DNA from: Planctomycetaceae bacterium
GTDB taxonomy: Bacteria; Planctomycetota; Phycisphaerae; Sedimentisphaerales; Anaerohalosphaeraceae
Length of the DNA stretch: 54,170 nt
NCBI GenBank assembly: GCA_021372945.1
Contig: JAJFTK010000090.1
Span: 1 to 54,170, forward strand
Reading direction: 5' to 3'
The notes beneath the pieces were generated by a model, which was not told the DNA's origin, searched no databases, and saw only the letters and a program-made list of their open reading frames with translations. Shown piece by piece: positions 43,140 through 51,709 of this stretch. Each line of letters opens with the position of its first letter. Within the stretch, counting starts at the first letter, position 1. Made by a program: the position numbers and the translations under genes.

Positions 43140-44280
43140 TACGATTTTGGGTCGTGCGATTAGGATCTCGATCCTTGGATTGGTATACTGCATAAGCGTT
43201 CAAACGGCGCGGGCGGAGTTTGTGCATCCGGGACTGCTGCACAGTCAGAGTCAGCTTGATTTGATCAAAGCGAAGGTCGCGGCCGGCGAGCAGCCATGGA
43301 CTGGCGGCTATGAACTGCTGCGCCAAAATAAGGAGGCGATTTACGGTTATCAAGTGAAAGGGCCTTACGCAAGGGTTGGGAGAGGGCGTAAGCAGGGAGA
43401 TAATGTGTACAAGTCGCAGTTCGATGCCGACTGCAACGCGGCACATTATAATGCGCTGATGTGGGCAATCACCGGCGACAAGCGGCACGCAGATAAGGCG
43501 CTCGAGATACTCAATGGTTACTCGGCTATATTGAAAGAGATTGTGGGGACGGACAAGATACTCATGGCATCGCTCAACGGGGCGAAGCTGCTGTATGCGG
43601 CGGAAATCCTGCGGTACAGCGATGCAGGGTGGGTCCAGGCGGATATCGCGCGGTTCGAGACAATGATGCGAACAGTGTTTTACCCCGTGATCAGAGATTT
43701 TGCCACGTTTGCAAACGGCAACTGGAGCACGGGCTGCGTCAAGACGATGATGGCCATGGGGGTGTTCTGCAACGACAAGGCGATCTTTGACCGAGCTGTA
43801 GATTGGTATTATCACGGGACGGATAACGGGTCGCTGACGGGCTATATAATTAACGATGATGGGCAATGCCAGGAGAGCGGGCGGGACCAGGCGCACGCGC
43901 AACTGGGAATTGCGCACCTGGCGGAGGCGTGTGAGATCGGGTTCAACCAGGGACTTGATATGTATGGGGCGGCGGACAATCGGCTGCTGAAGGGATTTGA
44001 ATATACGGCCAAATACAATCTTGGGCATGAGGTGCCGTTTGTGCCGCACCGGGATATGACGGGCGAGTACAATCACAAGCAAATATCGGAAGTCTCGCGG
44101 GGGAAACTGAGGCCGATTTATGAAATGGTGTACCATCACCATCGTAATCGCAAGGGTGTAGCTTGTCCGTTTACTGAGCAAGCCGCCAAATCTATTCGGC
44201 CGGAAGGAGCGGGGCCATATGCGGACTGCTGTGGATTCGGAACGCTGCTGTTTTCACTGCCGGAGCAAACGCAGCCTTAA
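43126..44280 (+). CDS. Secreted alginate-lyase-like enzyme (PL38/PL5-type fold)
   Basis: A 384-residue exported enzyme with a signal peptide (ISILGLVYCISVQTARA) and an alginate-lyase-type alpha/alpha toroid: HPGLLHSQSQLDLIKAKVA, WAITGDKRHADKALEIL, the conserved NGNWSTGCVKTMMAMGVF, and QESGRDQAHAQLGIAHLAEAC. Such Asn, His, Tyr and Arg positions form the active site for beta-elimination in this fold. The pattern looks most like PL38, whose known members cut glucuronan or alginate; this assignment is from memory and unsearched. Translation is coupled to the preceding gene by a 14-base overlap, suggesting joint action on one substrate. Confidence 0.8.
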   Translation: MNHCNTILGRAIRISILGLVYCISVQTARAEFVHPGLLHSQSQLDLIKAKVAAGEQPWTGGYELLRQNKEAIYGYQVKGPYARVGRGRKQGDNVYKSQFDADCNAAHYNALMWAITGDKRHADKALEILNGYSAILKEIVGTDKILMASLNGAKLLYAAEILRYSDAGWVQADIARFETMMRTVFYPVIRDFATFANGNWSTGCVKTMMAMGVFCNDKAIFDRAVDWYYHGTDNGSLTGYIINDDGQCQESGRDQAHAQLGIAHLAEACEIGFNQGLDMYGAADNRLLKGFEYTAKYNLGHEVPFVPHRDMTGEYNHKQISEVSRGKLRPIYEMVYHHHRNRKGVACPFTEQAAKSIRPEGAGPYADCCGFGTLLFSLPEQTQP

Positions 44281-44289
44281 GAACAGGTC

Positions 44290-44312
44290 GCCCAAACGTC
44301 CGGGGCTTTTTT
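44290..44312 (+). terminator. Weak intrinsic terminator after the alginate-lyase-like gene
   Basis: GCCC (44290-44293) and GGGC (44303-44306) form a short stem, followed by six T (44307-44312). The stem is short, so efficiency is doubtful, but its position at the end of the first block fits. Confidence 0.4.
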
Positions 44313-44505
44313 CACAAAATCCATTTCCTTTTTCACGTTAAATAGTACAATCCTAAGCTCATGGAGAATTGAGCAATATTGTCCCGCGAATTAATGTGAA
44401 ATATTGCCGCATTGGTAGCAGTGTATATGGATTAATGCACACAAGGCTATTATGCAGTGAGGTTTTGGTAGGGTCAAAATTAACAATAATGAACGTAAAA
44501 TAGTG

Positions 44506-44534
44506 TTGACAATGGGTAAGCAAGAGGATAAAAT
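44506..44534 (+). promoter_or_regulatory. Sigma-70-type promoter of the second LacI gene
   Basis: A consensus TTGACA (44506-44511), 17-base spacer and TAAAAT (44529-44534). Transcription would begin near 44541, next to the ATG at 44542 that matches the start of the paralogue. A competing start at 44533 has AGAGG five bases upstream but would overlap the -10 box. The spacing repeats what is seen before the first LacI gene. Confidence 0.65.
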
Positions 44535-44541
44535 GAAGCAC

Positions 44542-45585
44542 ATGTCCATCGTGGAAATAGCAAAAATAGCGGGTGTTTCGCACACTACAGTGTCGCGCGT
44601 GATGAATAATGAGGGGAATGTCAGCCCGAAGACGGCGATGAAGATTCGCGCGATCATGAAGGAAGTCGGGTACATCCCCAAGCCGCCTTCGATGCGGCGG
44701 GGACCCAGGCGTCAGCGCGAGATCAATTTCAAAACAGGCAATGTTGCATTCCTGGCATCCAGCGAAAGCCTGCGGGTGCTTTCAGGGTCGCCTGTGATGC
44801 TGGATGTGCTGCACGGGATCGAAGGGGCGCTGGCGGCGCATGGGATGAGCATGGTCCAGGGCGCGATCAGTTCGCAGCGGCAACTGCCGCCGATCGTGGC
44901 GCGAGGGGACGTGGACGGCGTGATCGTGTGGCCCGATCTGAACGGGGTGTCGGAGGAAACGATCGAAATTCTTCGCCAGTACAAGGTCGTGTACGTGATG
45001 ACGGCGGACGAGGACCGCATTCGCGGTGACCGCATTCGCAACAACAACCGGCAGATCGGACGACTTGCGGCCCAAGTGCTGTTGGAAGGCGGACACAAAA
45101 AAGTCGGTTACGTTACGCCGTCAGCGCTTGCGCTTCAGAAGAACATGTGCGACCGGTGGCTGTCGTTTTCGCAATCGCTGCAGGAGAAAGGCGCAGAGAC
45201 CGAACAGGTAGAGATCGAGCAAACGCCGATGGAACTGCTGGAGGTCAACACGGAGCACGAAGTGCAGATTGAAAAGGCGATTCAAGATTTGTTCGGCAAA
45301 GAGCGCAAGCCCACGGGGATATTTGTCACGTGTGATTCGCTAACGGCCAAGCTGTATCCGATTCTGCGGTCCATTGGTATAGAGCCGGGCAGGGACGTGC
45401 AGATTGTATCGTGTAATCACGAAGTGTCGCTCCTGGCGGGTCTGGAACCCAAGCCGGTTTCGATTGACATCCAGGCGGAACTGATTGGCAAAACTGCGGT
45501 CGAACAGTTGCGGTGGCGAATCATGCATCCGGACGACGAGACGCAGATAACCGTTGAGATTCAACCCAAATTGGTTAAAGGATAA
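44542..45585 (+). CDS. LacI/GalR-family regulator (second copy)
   Basis: A 347-residue regulator: helix-turn-helix SIVEIAKIAGVSHTTVSRVM, hinge with GYIPKPPSMRRGP, and a sugar-sensing domain (VARGDVDGVIVWPD, VLLEGGHKKVGYV, TGIFVTCDSLTAKLY, IVSCNHEVSLLAG). It is a paralogue of the first regulator with the same start (MSIVE), which is why 44542 was chosen; ATGs at 44533, 44512 and 44503 are also in frame. It lies nine bases before the cytoplasmic lyase gene, so it most likely belongs to and controls the lyase-GH3-symporter block. Confidence 0.9.
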   Translation: MSIVEIAKIAGVSHTTVSRVMNNEGNVSPKTAMKIRAIMKEVGYIPKPPSMRRGPRRQREINFKTGNVAFLASSESLRVLSGSPVMLDVLHGIEGALAAHGMSMVQGAISSQRQLPPIVARGDVDGVIVWPDLNGVSEETIEILRQYKVVYVMTADEDRIRGDRIRNNNRQIGRLAAQVLLEGGHKKVGYVTPSALALQKNMCDRWLSFSQSLQEKGAETEQVEIEQTPMELLEVNTEHEVQIEKAIQDLFGKERKPTGIFVTCDSLTAKLYPILRSIGIEPGRDVQIVSCNHEVSLLAGLEPKPVSIDIQAELIGKTAVEQLRWRIMHPDDETQITVEIQPKLVKG

Positions 45586-45594
45586 ATCACACAT

Positions 45595-47859
45595 ATGGAC
45601 GGTATTACAGAAGCGACAAAGTCGCTGAAGGCTCACGCGGCAAACGTTGCAGAGGATGCAGGCATTCACCCGGTCTTCTTCAGTTGGCTGGACCTGGAAC
45701 GGAAGGGCTTAGAGGGCGTTAAAGAAAAGGTGCAGCAGAAGAAGTACGCGCAGGCGGCTGAAGCGCTTCTGGTTTATTTCAGGAATCGCACGGGCAGTCA
45801 TTATTATGACGGCTGGGACAGGCGAACGCTGCGGCCGGATTACGATACGCGCATTGCGGATGCGATCTGCCGCAATCACCTGGTCGGGCAGGACATGGGG
45901 GAGGATATCAACTGGAAGGCGGACCCGCACGGGGACCCGGAGTGGAAGTACTGTCTGAACCGGCATGAATTCCTGACGGAACTTGGGCGGGCGTACTGGT
46001 ACACGGGCAAGGAATGCTACACGCAGGCGTACAAACGGATATTGACCGATTGGATTGCCAAGAACCCGATGCCGGATTTGGAGTGGATGCTGAATGTGCC
46101 CAGCGAAACAAGCCGGAAGCATTTTATGAAGTTGGGGACGTGGCGACCGCTCACGCTGGGAATTCGGCTGTATACGGCGTTTGTGCCGTGTTTTCATCAT
46201 TTCGTTGACTCACCGGAGTTTACGCCGGAATTTATGGTAACGATGCTGACGTCCATGGTGGAGCATGCGTGGCATCTGAGATGGTATTACACCCGCCACA
46301 AGAGCTACTTCAACGTCTCGCCGAATTGGGGGATCATGGAGTCTAACGGGCTGGCGCACATGGGGATACTGTTTCCGGAATTCAAGGAGGCAACGGACTG
46401 GCAGCATGAGGCGATTTCACGGCTGGAAGAGCAGGTTCGGATGCAGGTCTTGCCGGATGGCGCGCACGTGGAGCGGGCATCGGGGTATCACCTCGTGTGT
46501 ACGTTCTGTTTTCTGCAGATACTGGACTTGGCGCAGCGCAACGGCGTGCGCATCAGCGATACATACCGAAAGCAAACGGAGAAGATGGTTGAGTTCGTGT
46601 TGAACCTGATGAAGCCGCACGGTTATTTTCCGATGCTCAAAGATGGCGACGAGAGCGATGTACACGGAGAAAAGGCGTCTTATGGACTGTGGGAGGATAT
46701 TAATAACCTCAATATGATTGAAGACGGAAATGATCTCCGCTGGGTGTTTAAGGCGGCGGCGAGATTGTTTGACCGGCCGGATATGCTGTATGCGGCGACA
46801 AGCGGCAAGCAGGGGCGAAGGCCTGCGGTGTGCTCCGTCGCGATGCCGGAAGGAGGCTTTTATGCGATGCGGACCGGGTGGGAGAAGGATGATTTGTACA
46901 TGGTCTATACGTGCGGCGAATTGGGAGTCAAGGACCAGAACTGCGTACACGGGCACGCCGATGCGCTGAGTATAGATGTCTCCGGGTTTGGAGAGACGCT
47001 TCTGATTGACCCCGGCCGGAATATTTACGAGGGGCCGTACCGCATCTGGTTCAAAGGGACCAGTGCGCATAATACCGTTGCGGTGGATGGCAAGGACTCG
47101 TCGGAGTTGGCGGATGAGTGGATGTTCAAGACGAAGGCGGACAGCAAAGTTGACTGCTGGTCCAGCACGGACAAGTTTGATTATGTCGACGGACGGCATA
47201 ATGGATATGAGCGGCTGGCTGACCCGGTGACCCACCGACGACGGGTTTGTTTTGTCAAGCCGCACTTCTGGCTGGTGATAGATGATTTGATAGCGGCTGA
47301 CAGTCATTCGTATTCACAGTACTTTCATTTCGGGCCGCAGGCGAAACTGCAGAGTGACCCTGATCTTTCGGTGACGGCGGTTTATCCGAACGGGGCCGGC
47401 ATTGTGGTCAGGCCGCTGCAAAAGGACTCACTTGCGTTTAAGGAATACAACGGTTCCAAAGAACCGATCCAGGGATGGGTGTCATACGATTATGCGGTCA
47501 AAGTGCCGGCGCCGGTGATCGAGTACTCAGTGCGGAAAAGAGGGCCCGTACGGTTAGTGACGCTGCTGGTCCCGTTCAAGGAAAAGCCGGTTGACTGCTC
47601 CATCGAATCCGGCGGGAAAGACGTTTACAAGATTGGCTTCGGCCAGACTGAGTACCAAATTCTTCTTCCGGACGGTACGGATAAGAAGGTCGGTAATTTC
47701 GAATTTGACGGGCAGATGCTGTGTACTGCGTTTGGTGCCGGCGGCAAGCTAATCGATTGTTTTGCGGCGGGCGCTTCACGAATCAGTTACATGGGCGAAG
47801 TGCTGCTGGATTCCGTCATTCGTCACAAAGTAAATTTCGCGGGTAAGTCGTCCCGTTAA
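45595..47859 (+). CDS. Heparinase II/III-family lyase without signal peptide
   Basis: A 754-residue protein with the N-terminal heparinase II/III alpha-helical toroid (about 20-380: RHEFLTELGRAYWYTG, SPNWGIMESNGLAHMG, ERASGYHLVCTFCFLQ) and the C-terminal beta-sandwich (about 400-740: HGHADALSIDVSGFGE, LLIDPGRNIYEGPYR, SAHNTVAVDGKDSSE). His of the HGHAD segment and the toroid Tyr/His are the usual catalytic residues for uronic-acid elimination. No signal peptide is present, so it probably acts in the cytoplasm on imported oligosaccharides, like exolytic PL15 or PL17 enzymes; the exact family is not settled. Downstream of its regulator and 58 bases before the GH3 gene. Confidence 0.8.
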   Translation: MDGITEATKSLKAHAANVAEDAGIHPVFFSWLDLERKGLEGVKEKVQQKKYAQAAEALLVYFRNRTGSHYYDGWDRRTLRPDYDTRIADAICRNHLVGQDMGEDINWKADPHGDPEWKYCLNRHEFLTELGRAYWYTGKECYTQAYKRILTDWIAKNPMPDLEWMLNVPSETSRKHFMKLGTWRPLTLGIRLYTAFVPCFHHFVDSPEFTPEFMVTMLTSMVEHAWHLRWYYTRHKSYFNVSPNWGIMESNGLAHMGILFPEFKEATDWQHEAISRLEEQVRMQVLPDGAHVERASGYHLVCTFCFLQILDLAQRNGVRISDTYRKQTEKMVEFVLNLMKPHGYFPMLKDGDESDVHGEKASYGLWEDINNLNMIEDGNDLRWVFKAAARLFDRPDMLYAATSGKQGRRPAVCSVAMPEGGFYAMRTGWEKDDLYMVYTCGELGVKDQNCVHGHADALSIDVSGFGETLLIDPGRNIYEGPYRIWFKGTSAHNTVAVDGKDSSELADEWMFKTKADSKVDCWSSTDKFDYVDGRHNGYERLADPVTHRRRVCFVKPHFWLVIDDLIAADSHSYSQYFHFGPQAKLQSDPDLSVTAVYPNGAGIVVRPLQKDSLAFKEYNGSKEPIQGWVSYDYAVKVPAPVIEYSVRKRGPVRLVTLLVPFKEKPVDCSIESGGKDVYKIGFGQTEYQILLPDGTDKKVGNFEFDGQMLCTAFGAGGKLIDCFAAGASRISYMGEVLLDSVIRHKVNFAGKSSR

Positions 47860-47917
47860 ACAACATTCGTTTAAGCAATCATCCATTTGGGATTCATTTT
47901 GGAAAGAACGCGAAGGT

Positions 47918-49765
47918 ATGTACAACGCTAACGTCGATGCGAAAAAAAGAAGCGAGTTTGTCAACCGTGTGCTGTCAAAGATGACGCTCGAGCAGAAGGT
48001 CGGGCAGTGTTTTACGATTCACTGGGGCGGTTCTATCGTTACGCCGTACGTACTGGAGGCGATCGAAAAGCTGCATATTGGGGGACTGCGCGTGACGCCG
48101 TTCGGGCAGAATTCGCGGCGCGGCAAACACTATCACCAGAGTCTCAGCTATGATTATGAGTTTCCCAGAGGATACAAGAAAATCAAAGAAAACCTGTTTA
48201 TCCCCGGGGCGGCGCTGTTTGTTTCGCCGGAGCAATACGCGGGGCAGTTGAACAGGCTGCAGCAGGCGGCATGCGCACGGCCCAACGGCGTTCCGCTGCA
48301 TATCTCGATTGACCAGGAGGGCGATATCAGCCGGGATTTCAGTTTTGCCGGTATCAACCTGTTCCCATCGGCTATGGGATTGACCGCGACAGGGGACCCA
48401 AAGGTCGCGTACGACGCCTGCAAGGCGGTGGCACTGCAACTTAGCGCAATGGGAGTTACGAATATCCATTCGCCTGTACTCGATGTGAATATCAATCCGA
48501 TGAACCCGGAGATCAACATTCGCGCCTATGGCGATGACCCGCACGTGATCGCTGAATATGCAAAGGCATCGATCCTTGGATTCATGGAAGGCGGGCTCGT
48601 GCCGACGGCGAAACATTTCCCCGGGCGCGGCGATTCGGATATCGATGCGCATTACGCGATTCCGTGCGTGAGCGGCGATATGAAGCGGCTCGAAGAGGTG
48701 GAACTGTACCCGTACAAGGTGCTGATTAAAGCCGGGCTGCCGAGCGTGATGCTGGCGCATACGACGGTGCCGGCGGTGGACCCATCGATGGAGATTTCGA
48801 CGGTATCGAGGAAGATCATCCAGACGCTGCTGCGCGACAAGCTGGGGTTTGAGGGCGTCATCACGACCGACAGCATCACGATGGGCGCGCTCATGGAAAA
48901 GTACGGTGTGGGCAAGTCCTGTGCGCTGGCGTTCAAGGCCGGGTGCGACCTGATCCTGAACAAGACCGAGGACGAGTTCAGGGACCAGGGATTCTGCGAA
49001 CTGAAGAAATTCGTGGAAGAAGGAGAGATTTCCGAAGAACAACTGAACGCCTCGGTGCGCCGCATTTTGACGATGAAGTATAACCTCGGGCTTTTTGAGC
49101 AAATGGGGCAGGTGGACGCCGAGAACGCGGCTGCGCCGATGCGCGATCCGGCGATCATTCGGGTTTCACGGACAGCGGCAGAAAAGTGCGCCACCGTGCT
49201 GCGGGATGAAGAGGGTTGGCTGCCGATGAAGAAAGAGCAGGCGGTCATGGTCATCGAGCAGCAGGTGCTGGATGGATACTCAGGGTTTGATTTGCAGTGC
49301 AATAATAAATCGTTCAATATTGTCATGTACGAGCAATCGATGAACGTCATCGGTTTGGATACGAAGTTCAAGGCGTCGGCAGAGGATGAAGCCTTTGTCA
49401 TGGAGCACGTCAATGAAGCTGACGTAATCGTAGCAACCAATTACTATTGGCGGCTCTGTCCGGCCAACAATACGGATTTGATCAAAAAGCTCATCACCAA
49501 GGGCAAGAAGGTTGTCGTCGTTACCAACTGTCCGTACGAACTGGGGGCGGTAGCTGAAGCCAAGGCGGTCATCTGCAATTACTCGGTCACGCCGGAAAGC
49601 CTGCGGGCAGCGGCAAGGATTATCTTTGGCGGACTGAAGCCGCAGGGCAAGTGGATGCTCAATCACTATGCAAAGCCGGTGCATTCGAAAAAAGAATCCA
49701 CGCTCAAACTCAAGGGCGGAGTAACCGCGGCCGGCGAAAATGAGATCGAGCAGGTAGTATTTTAG
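47918..49765 (+). CDS. Glycoside hydrolase family 3, beta-N-acetylhexosaminidase-like
   Basis: A 615-residue cytoplasmic enzyme (no signal peptide). The N-terminal TIM barrel (about 1-400) has VGQCFTIHWGG, LHISIDQEGD, the GH3 stretch VPTAKHFPGRGDSDIDAHYA and the nucleophile Asp in GVITTDSITMGAL. The His-Asp dyad in SDIDAHYA is that of NagZ-type enzymes, so a beta-N-acetylglucosaminidase or related exo-activity is likely. The C-terminal alpha/beta domain (about 430-600) is complete. It probably removes non-uronic residues from imported oligosaccharides (inference from context). Confidence 0.85.
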   Translation: MYNANVDAKKRSEFVNRVLSKMTLEQKVGQCFTIHWGGSIVTPYVLEAIEKLHIGGLRVTPFGQNSRRGKHYHQSLSYDYEFPRGYKKIKENLFIPGAALFVSPEQYAGQLNRLQQAACARPNGVPLHISIDQEGDISRDFSFAGINLFPSAMGLTATGDPKVAYDACKAVALQLSAMGVTNIHSPVLDVNINPMNPEINIRAYGDDPHVIAEYAKASILGFMEGGLVPTAKHFPGRGDSDIDAHYAIPCVSGDMKRLEEVELYPYKVLIKAGLPSVMLAHTTVPAVDPSMEISTVSRKIIQTLLRDKLGFEGVITTDSITMGALMEKYGVGKSCALAFKAGCDLILNKTEDEFRDQGFCELKKFVEEGEISEEQLNASVRRILTMKYNLGLFEQMGQVDAENAAAPMRDPAIIRVSRTAAEKCATVLRDEEGWLPMKKEQAVMVIEQQVLDGYSGFDLQCNNKSFNIVMYEQSMNVIGLDTKFKASAEDEAFVMEHVNEADVIVATNYYWRLCPANNTDLIKKLITKGKKVVVVTNCPYELGAVAEAKAVICNYSVTPESLRAAARIIFGGLKPQGKWMLNHYAKPVHSKKESTLKLKGGVTAAGENEIEQVVF

Positions 49766-49856
49766 TGAAAAGTTGAATTAACATGAAGCGGAATGGCCTG
49801 AACGTTGGATCAGGTCCGAGTTGGCGCCTTAAAGCTGTTTAGCCGCGAGGAATAGA

Positions 49857-51662
49857 ATGTCAGTTTACGATTATATCGTCATCGGGTTTTACCTCGTGTT
49901 CATGTTGGCCATGGGACCGGTTTTCAAAAGTTTTAGCAAGACGGCAAGCGATTATTTTCGCTGCGGCGGCGGCATGTTGTGGTGGGTGGTCGGAAGTTCG
50001 TCTTTTATGACGATGTTTTCCGCCTGGTCATTTACCGGCGGCGCCGCCAAGGCGTATGAGACCGGCACTTTTTTCTTTCTTCTTTTTCTATGCAATTTTG
50101 TCGGCCTTTGTTTTACATACGTTTTTACGGCGGCACGCTTTCGCCAGATGCGGATCATCACCGCGATCGAGGCGGTTCACAAACGCTACGGCAATGCCAA
50201 TGAGCAGGTGTTCACGTGGTTGCCGATCCCGTTCAATATTGTGTTTGGCGGCATCTGGCTGTACGCGATCGCGGTGTTCATGTACAGCGTGTTCGGCATC
50301 GATATGGTTCTGCTGATCATCGGACTCGGCTTGACGGTGATGATCATGACGCTTCTCGGAGGGGCCTGGGCCGCGACCGCCGGCGATTTCATACAGATGA
50401 TGATCGTGCTAGCGATCACGATTTTGATGACGGTTTTGACACTGCAGCACCCGAACGTGGGTGGGCTTACGGGATTGATGCAGAAACTGCCGGAGCATCA
50501 TTTTAATTGGACGCTGTTTGAGCGGCCGTGGGTGATCGTATTCTTCGCGACCACATTGATGATCAATCAGACGGTTCAGAATAACAGCATGCTGCTGGGA
50601 GCATCCAAGTATGTGTTTGTTAAAAACGGCAATGATGCCAAAAAGGCAACATTGATTTCGCTTGCCGGATTTTTGCTTTTGCCGGCAACGTGGATGGTCC
50701 CGGCTGTGGCGTCCGTTCTTGTGCATCCAAACTTAGCGCAAGAGTATCCTAATTTGAATAATCCTCATGAGGCTGCTTACGTGGCGATGGCTATAACGCT
50801 GCTGCCGAAAGGGTTGTTGGGGCTGCTGATATGCGCTATTTTTGCGGCTAGCTTGACGACCATGAACAGCCTGCTTAACGTCGTCGCAGGGACATTTGTA
50901 CGAAATTTCTACATCCGCATCGTAGAAAAGGATGCGTCCGAATCCAGGCAGATTCTCATCGGCCGGATCTTCATCTTCATCTATGTTGTCTGCTGGATTG
51001 GTACGGCGATATTGTTTGTAAATTATAAGGAACTCAAGCTGTTTGATCTGCTGCTGATTTGTGCCGCGTCGATCCAGATTCCAATGACCGTACCGCTCTT
51101 TTTCGGAATTTTTATCAAGAAGACGCCGCCATGGGCGGGTTGGAGCACGATGGCCATCGGCTTTGCGTTTTCGGTGCTGCTCCGGTTTGTATTGACGCCG
51201 GAGTTCTTGAGTTGGATTTTCAGACCTGAGCAGCCTTTCAGTCAGCAGGAGTTGGGCGATTTGAATATTGCGATGACCACAGGGGTGCTGTTTGCGGTTT
51301 GTATTCTATGGTACTTTGGGACCATGTTCTTCTACCGCCAAAGACCGGTGGAATACGTGAAGCAGGTTGACCACTTTTTTGAAGAGATGCAGACGCCGAT
51401 CGACATGGAAACCGAACACGGTCCGACGTACGTCAATGACAGCCGGCAATACAATGTGCTCGGATGGCTTTGCTCGATTTACGGGTTGTTTATTTTACTG
51501 CTGATACTCATTCCTAATTCACTACAGGCACGCTTGGGAATATTGTTCTGTGGGGTGACAATCGGTGGAACGGGCTTGCTCCTTAAGCTGATTGCCCGGC
51601 GATTGCGGAAGAAAGGGCAGCTGGCGGATAATCAAACAAGGGCGGTACTGCAGACGTTATAA
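49857..51662 (+). CDS. Sodium:solute symporter (SSS family)
   Basis: A 601-residue inner-membrane protein with at least 13 hydrophobic segments, opening with YDYIVIGFYLVFMLAMGP. The SSS family appears in TASDYFRCGGGMLWWVVGSS, ETGTFFFLLFLCNFVGLCF, GGAWAATAGDFIQMMIVL and LLICAIFAASLTTMNSLLN. The extended C-terminus (about 505-600) has a charged loop and one or two more helices. It probably imports oligosaccharides or uronates with sodium for the cytoplasmic lyase and GH3 enzyme. Ribosome site GAGGAA. No other transporter is in the locus. Confidence 0.88.
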   Translation: MSVYDYIVIGFYLVFMLAMGPVFKSFSKTASDYFRCGGGMLWWVVGSSSFMTMFSAWSFTGGAAKAYETGTFFFLLFLCNFVGLCFTYVFTAARFRQMRIITAIEAVHKRYGNANEQVFTWLPIPFNIVFGGIWLYAIAVFMYSVFGIDMVLLIIGLGLTVMIMTLLGGAWAATAGDFIQMMIVLAITILMTVLTLQHPNVGGLTGLMQKLPEHHFNWTLFERPWVIVFFATTLMINQTVQNNSMLLGASKYVFVKNGNDAKKATLISLAGFLLLPATWMVPAVASVLVHPNLAQEYPNLNNPHEAAYVAMAITLLPKGLLGLLICAIFAASLTTMNSLLNVVAGTFVRNFYIRIVEKDASESRQILIGRIFIFIYVVCWIGTAILFVNYKELKLFDLLLICAASIQIPMTVPLFFGIFIKKTPPWAGWSTMAIGFAFSVLLRFVLTPEFLSWIFRPEQPFSQQELGDLNIAMTTGVLFAVCILWYFGTMFFYRQRPVEYVKQVDHFFEEMQTPIDMETEHGPTYVNDSRQYNVLGWLCSIYGLFILLLILIPNSLQARLGILFCGVTIGGTGLLLKLIARRLRKKGQLADNQTRAVLQTL

Positions 51663-51709
51663 TTGCGCTGGACGGAGCCGTATGTGGTTTTAGGGATAGG
51701 AGTCTTTTT

